Positions 59,820 to 64,000 of a stretch of DNA of 64,000 nucleotides are shown in pieces. Within the stretch, counting starts at the first letter, position 1; each line of letters begins with the position of its first letter. Below the pieces are notes generated by a model that was not told the DNA's origin, made no database searches, and saw only the letters and a list, made by a program, of their open reading frames with translations. The DNA is from Mytilisepta virgata (taxonomy: Eukaryota; Mollusca; Bivalvia; Mytilida; Mytilidae): contig CM051516.1 of the NCBI GenBank assembly GCA_028015205.1, forward strand, positions 60,888,230 through 60,952,229. The letters run 5' to 3'. Made by a program: the position numbers and the translations under genes.

Positions 59820-60425
59820 CTTCACATCATCTATATTAAAAGTAAATAGAAATATACTGGATACAACTCTAATAATTGCAAAAATAATTAAACCAACAAC
59901 ACAGAAATTTAAAGCTTTGCTTGGCTAATTTAATGGATTTGTACTCCAACTGCATTTGAATAATAATTTTAAAGACTAGGTAAATTTATACATGTACTTC
60001 AAAAACCTTCTGAAAATGTACTGGGACATTGCTTTTTTCTAAGTGACACAATTAGCTCACGCAGAAATAATTGAATAGTCTTGTCGTCAACTTCCGATGT
60101 ATTTTCCTAACAGTAATTAAAATTCTGTCTTTTTTTCTGGTATTGAGATCAAAAGTTACATAAGCTGGCAATAAAAAATAGCATCTCTAGCCAAACATTT
60201 GTTTTTATATTCCTTGCTTTAAATAGAAAGAGAATTCATACATTGCCATTCTTTTGTGGGACATAACTTTTACCACATTTTAATATCCGACAGGAAATAA
60301 GATAGAGATGCGTGATATTTTTAGTAATAATTTTTAAGGTTCAATTCTCAAAAAGAGAAATTAAAAAAAGCATGTGACAGACATTTAACTAATGAAATCA
60401 TTTTCCAGTTTCCATATTGGTACAA
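59820..60425. other. AT-rich non-coding DNA
   Basis: No exon or repeat recognised. Confidence 0.45.
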
Positions 60426-60430
60426 AAATA

Positions 60431-61461
60431 AACTAGAGGCTCCCAGGAGATTGTATTTGCTCAATTTTCCAATCAACAGCCATAAAATCATCTAAGAAAT
60501 AAACGTCTGTATTAATGGACATAATTCGGAAAGAAGACAATCTTATATACCATGGCTGCCAAGTCTAGTTCCTGTTAGCTGAGTGCTTTCAGACAAGAAT
60601 ATTTTTTATTAATTTTTCCATAGGTCCTATGTTAAACTAAGTTTGGCTGTGGCTGTATTTTTGAGAGGACAATTTAAGGACCATTTCTGCAAAGTCTGGT
60701 TCCAACTGGCTTTGCAGTTTCAGACAAGATTTTTTAAATGAATTTTCCCTTAGGATCCTATATTAAACTATGTTTGGCTGTGGCTGTCACCTTGGTTAAA
60801 GTCCAGGTCATTGGATATAATTCTGAAAGAAGACCATCTAAGCCATTGCAGCCAAGTCTTGTTCCGATTGGCTCAGTAGTTTCAGACAAGAAGATTTTTA
60901 AACTAATTTCCCATAGGGTCCTATGTTAAACTAAGTTCGGCTGTGGCGTCCATTTTGATTGATTGTCTGGGTCTCCGGACACAATTCTGAAAGAGGACCA
61001 TTGCTGCTTAGTTTGGTTCTACTGGTTCTACTTTGCTCAGTAGTTTCAGACAAGAAGATTTTTAAATGAATTTCCCGTAAGGTCCTATGTTAAACTAAGT
61101 TCGGCTGTGGTGGCCATCTTGGTTGATTGTCTGGGTCATGGGACCAAATTCTGAAAGAGGACCTTTTAAGGACCATAGCTGCCAATTCTGGTTCCAATTG
61201 GCCATGTAGTTAAAAAGGAGATTTTTAAAATTCATCCCCGTTTTCTATTTTTAGCTTGGCAGCCATCTTGGTTGGGGATAAGGGACACCAGACACAATTT
61301 TTGAAAAGGGACCAACCAAGGACCATTCCCCAAATGTTTGGTCCCAATTGGACGAGTGGTTTCAGAGGAGAAGATTAAAATGTAAATTGTGAACAACAGA
61401 CGATGGACGCCAAGTGATGAGAAAAGCACAAATGGCCTTTTATTACAGCCAGGTGAGCTAA
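60431..61461 (+). mobile_element. Main hairpin-ended family, full-length but decayed copy
   Basis: Starts AACTAGAGGCTCCCAGGAGA and ends GACGATGGACGCCAAGTGATG-like text ('cagacgatggacgccaagtg'), then AGCACAAATGGCCTTTTATT, ACAGCCAGGTGAGCTAAAAA. At least five internal units of about 150 bp carry 'ggtcctatgttaaactaagtt', '(c)ggctgtggtggccatcttgg', 'attctgaaagaggacca', 'gtttcagacaagaagattttt'. The TTCTATTTTTAG module is at 61243-61254. Confidence 0.85.
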
Positions 61462-61469
61462 AAATTCTG

Positions 61470-64000
61470 AATTCTCATTCTTTGTGCAACTTTAACTAAT
61501 GATTAAAAAAAAATGCTGTAAAGACAGCACAGATTCTGATTACTGTGGTACTCTGAATTAGCATAAACCACAGCCTTTACATCCTAAACTTTAGGAATTA
61601 TTGTTATGAAACACTTGTGGTACACCAATTTTCTGTGGATTTCATTGACTGATCAATCCATGGATTTAAGAACCCAATGAAATATGAACTATAAATTATG
61701 GTTATATTAAGTCCTAAATGTTCATATACATGTACATGATGAAATTAGTGATTGAATACAATTCTAAGAGAATCAGTATCACACCTAAAACTGTTTAATT
61801 TATCTTCTGATATTAAAGAATTTTGCCAATTTAAAAGCAGCATTCATTAAAATATTTTTTTTAAATTCGAAATCCACAAAATTAGAAACCCATGAATATT
61901 ACCCCCACTCCCATTTACAAAAATTGCTGAATCCACAGTAAATGTAAATGAGTTATCTTTGGAATTCATAGAAGTCAATTTTAAATTTACGAGGATATAA
62001 GTTTGCTTGTTTGAGGAAATCACTCAATATTATCATTACAGATGCATTTTGTATACTTATCCTTAGGGATCTGATTACACAATAGTTTTTCCTTGTTGAA
62101 GGTAGAATTTGAATAAAACTTTAAATCATTCTTTTTTAACACTACCAAGTTTTACATTGTGGATAGAAGGCCAACATTACCTAAATTCATTTAAAGGATG
62201 GTTCATTCACATATTGAACATGTTGAGACCAATATATCAAATGGAGCCGAGCTGATACTATGTTCTAATCAAAGTCCTAAGCTGTAGTTAAAGAGAATCT
62301 ACAGTGGTGCAAATTTTTACTTGAGAGCTTGATCAAAATCACCAAAATCAAATCATCTACATTCCATTGGGTTCCACCAATTTATTCGTTTTAACTACTA
62401 TACAGTAGAAATGACAGAGATATGAGTCAGTCAGACAATTATTTCACTGTAAAAATTCTGCACATGAAGCTCATTTATTTCAATTTCTACAAATTGTCAA
62501 GTTCGACATTATATATTTTTATATCTATTATTACATATTAACCAGACCCATTCATTTTCATTTGTACTCGCTCCCAAAATAAACTTGCCACAACAAATTC
62601 AGAAATGTCGAAATGTCGCTTAAAGTTATCCCTAAAACACTTACCCTTTTAGTAATGTGTCGGGTAGGAAATAAAAGTCTAAATGATCATGACTAATTGT
62701 ATTCGCCATTGATTTTACGCTTCGTACAAGTCATGAGAGGTTTCCTGTTTCTTGTTAATTTTCATTGTTTTAGTGAGTTGATTGATTCCTCTATTTTACA
62801 GCTGTAATGGATATAAATTTAAGTGTAGATTGGGCTCAGATTTAATCGTGATTTTTCACCTATTTCAATTTTTTTTTAAAGTTTATTTCCCAAGGCTGAA
62901 TATTATATGCATGTGGGAGAAATGATCGGTTATTGTCGCCGAAAACATCTGTCTCCAAAAAGTTACAACTTATAATTGACAGTCACCAAAATGTCAAAAC
63001 TACAAATAATCAATAAACAACTGTAAATATGTTATACTTGAAATATTAGATTTTACTTTCACAAAATAGTTTTTGAAAACAGATACATAGAGATTCTCCT
63101 TGTTTGGAGTGATTGAGTTCTCATATTTCCTAACTCAAGATAGTTAAAAAAAAAAAATATTCACAGGACCTTTAACAAGCATGTTTAAAAATTGACAAGA
63201 AGCTAACTTTTGACTGCCAACAAATTCCTTTATCAATGGAGCCTCTCAACCAGCAGCAGCGCACCCATTCCTGAAGCAGCCTGTCAGTGTACACTGCCAA
63301 ACTTAATAACTGAGTTCTCCAATGGGAAAATTTAGGTTAGAACTTTAACAATGAACTGTGTAGAATGTTTGGTCAACTCGAGTAACATTTAACTACAAGA
63401 AAATTATTTTCTCCCATGAACTTTCATTTTAGAAAAAGAAAAATGCCATTCTGAATTTTTGTGCTACTGCCAAACACATTGCTTACAAATGGTTACAACA
63501 TAAATCAGAGCTCCAAATTTGGAGAGAGCAGCTAGTACTGAAATCTGCAAATAGTGGCATAAACTGGTAGGAACAATACCACAATATGTCCTGCAGTTAT
63601 CATAAGTTATCACAGAATAAGATTTTAATCCTTAATCCTAAAAGACCCCCCTCATAAACTTAGTGAAAACTGTCATAAGCATCATGGTATACAGATCAGA
63701 TATACCTTTAGGTTTAGGGAACCACTAGAAAACTAATGGTGAGCTCGTTACTAAATCTTTCAGTCAAGTGTCGGAAACAGTGGTTATGTTTTTTGGTAGT
63801 TCAGAGCCCGTAATTCTCTAAATCTGGATTTCATGTCAAGGTCATGTTGTCTTTATTTCCATTTAAGGATAACAAGATGTAATTTTGGATAAAACAAGAT
63901 TTGCCAATTCTGTGTTTGATTTATATTAAATACAAATCTCAATTTCTTCGGAATTAAATTGTCTTCGTCAATCATTTATCTGAAAATAAGATTTTAAATG
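61470..64000. other. AT-rich non-coding DNA
   Basis: No exon, RNA gene or repeat recognised up to the window end. The 5' UTR exon(s) and promoter of the CUB gene could lie here or beyond; nothing identifies them. Confidence 0.4.

Overview
This window is eukaryotic nuclear DNA from an invertebrate, most likely a bivalve mollusc of the mussel type (Mytilidae-like). The reasons are an AT-rich, intron-rich landscape, the absence of long ORFs, exons of about 75-235 bp separated by 2-3 kb introns, and dense interspersed and tandem repeats. The taxon call rests on repeat texture remembered from mussel genomes and on a CUB-protein gene; it is an inference.

One real gene is well supported. On the minus strand, from about 51.4 kb down to 40.6 kb, five exons with good splice sites and compatible phases encode the N-terminus of a secreted or membrane CUB-domain protein: a signal peptide and two complete CUB domains. 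It most resembles the SOL-1 (suppressor of lurcher protein 1)/NETO type of glutamate-receptor auxiliary protein. The 308 codons seen here are open at the 3' end, and I could not find the third and fourth CUB domains or a transmembrane exon expected of SOL-1. A second short exon candidate with signal-peptide or membrane character lies at 3.4 kb on the same strand. The long stretch between 3.5 and 40.5 kb is therefore either a very large intron/3' part of this gene or intergenic DNA.

The rest is repeats. (1) The dominant family begins with AACAAGAGGCTC... and ends with ...CCAGGTGAGCTAAAAA. Copies lie near 6.1, 10.9, 11.1, 12.9, 14.4, 15.7, 19.9, 27.4, 31.4 and 60.4 kb. Each end carries a hairpin; the 3' stem changes on both sides in different copies, and both ends carry an outward-facing splice-donor-like motif. 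(2) Two other families share this layout (22.97-23.77 kb and 1.46-1.75 kb). (3) tRNA-derived SINEs occur at 4.15, 19.3 and 25.85 kb, with target-site duplications. (4) There is a non-autonomous piggyBac-like element at 33.16-33.76 kb, a short TIR element at 43.07-43.27 kb and several fold-back elements. (5) Tandem arrays have 24, 27, 30, 39, 47 and 181 bp periods; the 181-bp array lies inside an element with 12-bp terminal inverted repeats. (6) Two decayed transposon protein fragments are present: an endonuclease/exonuclease/phosphatase piece at 5.1-5.4 kb and a short Crypton/DUF3504-like N-terminus at 57.5 kb.

The most interesting system is the dominant hairpin-ended family: its ends look like a structure under constraint and also like splice donors, and the donor of the CUB gene's signal-peptide exon seems to sit in a shrunken remnant of such an end.
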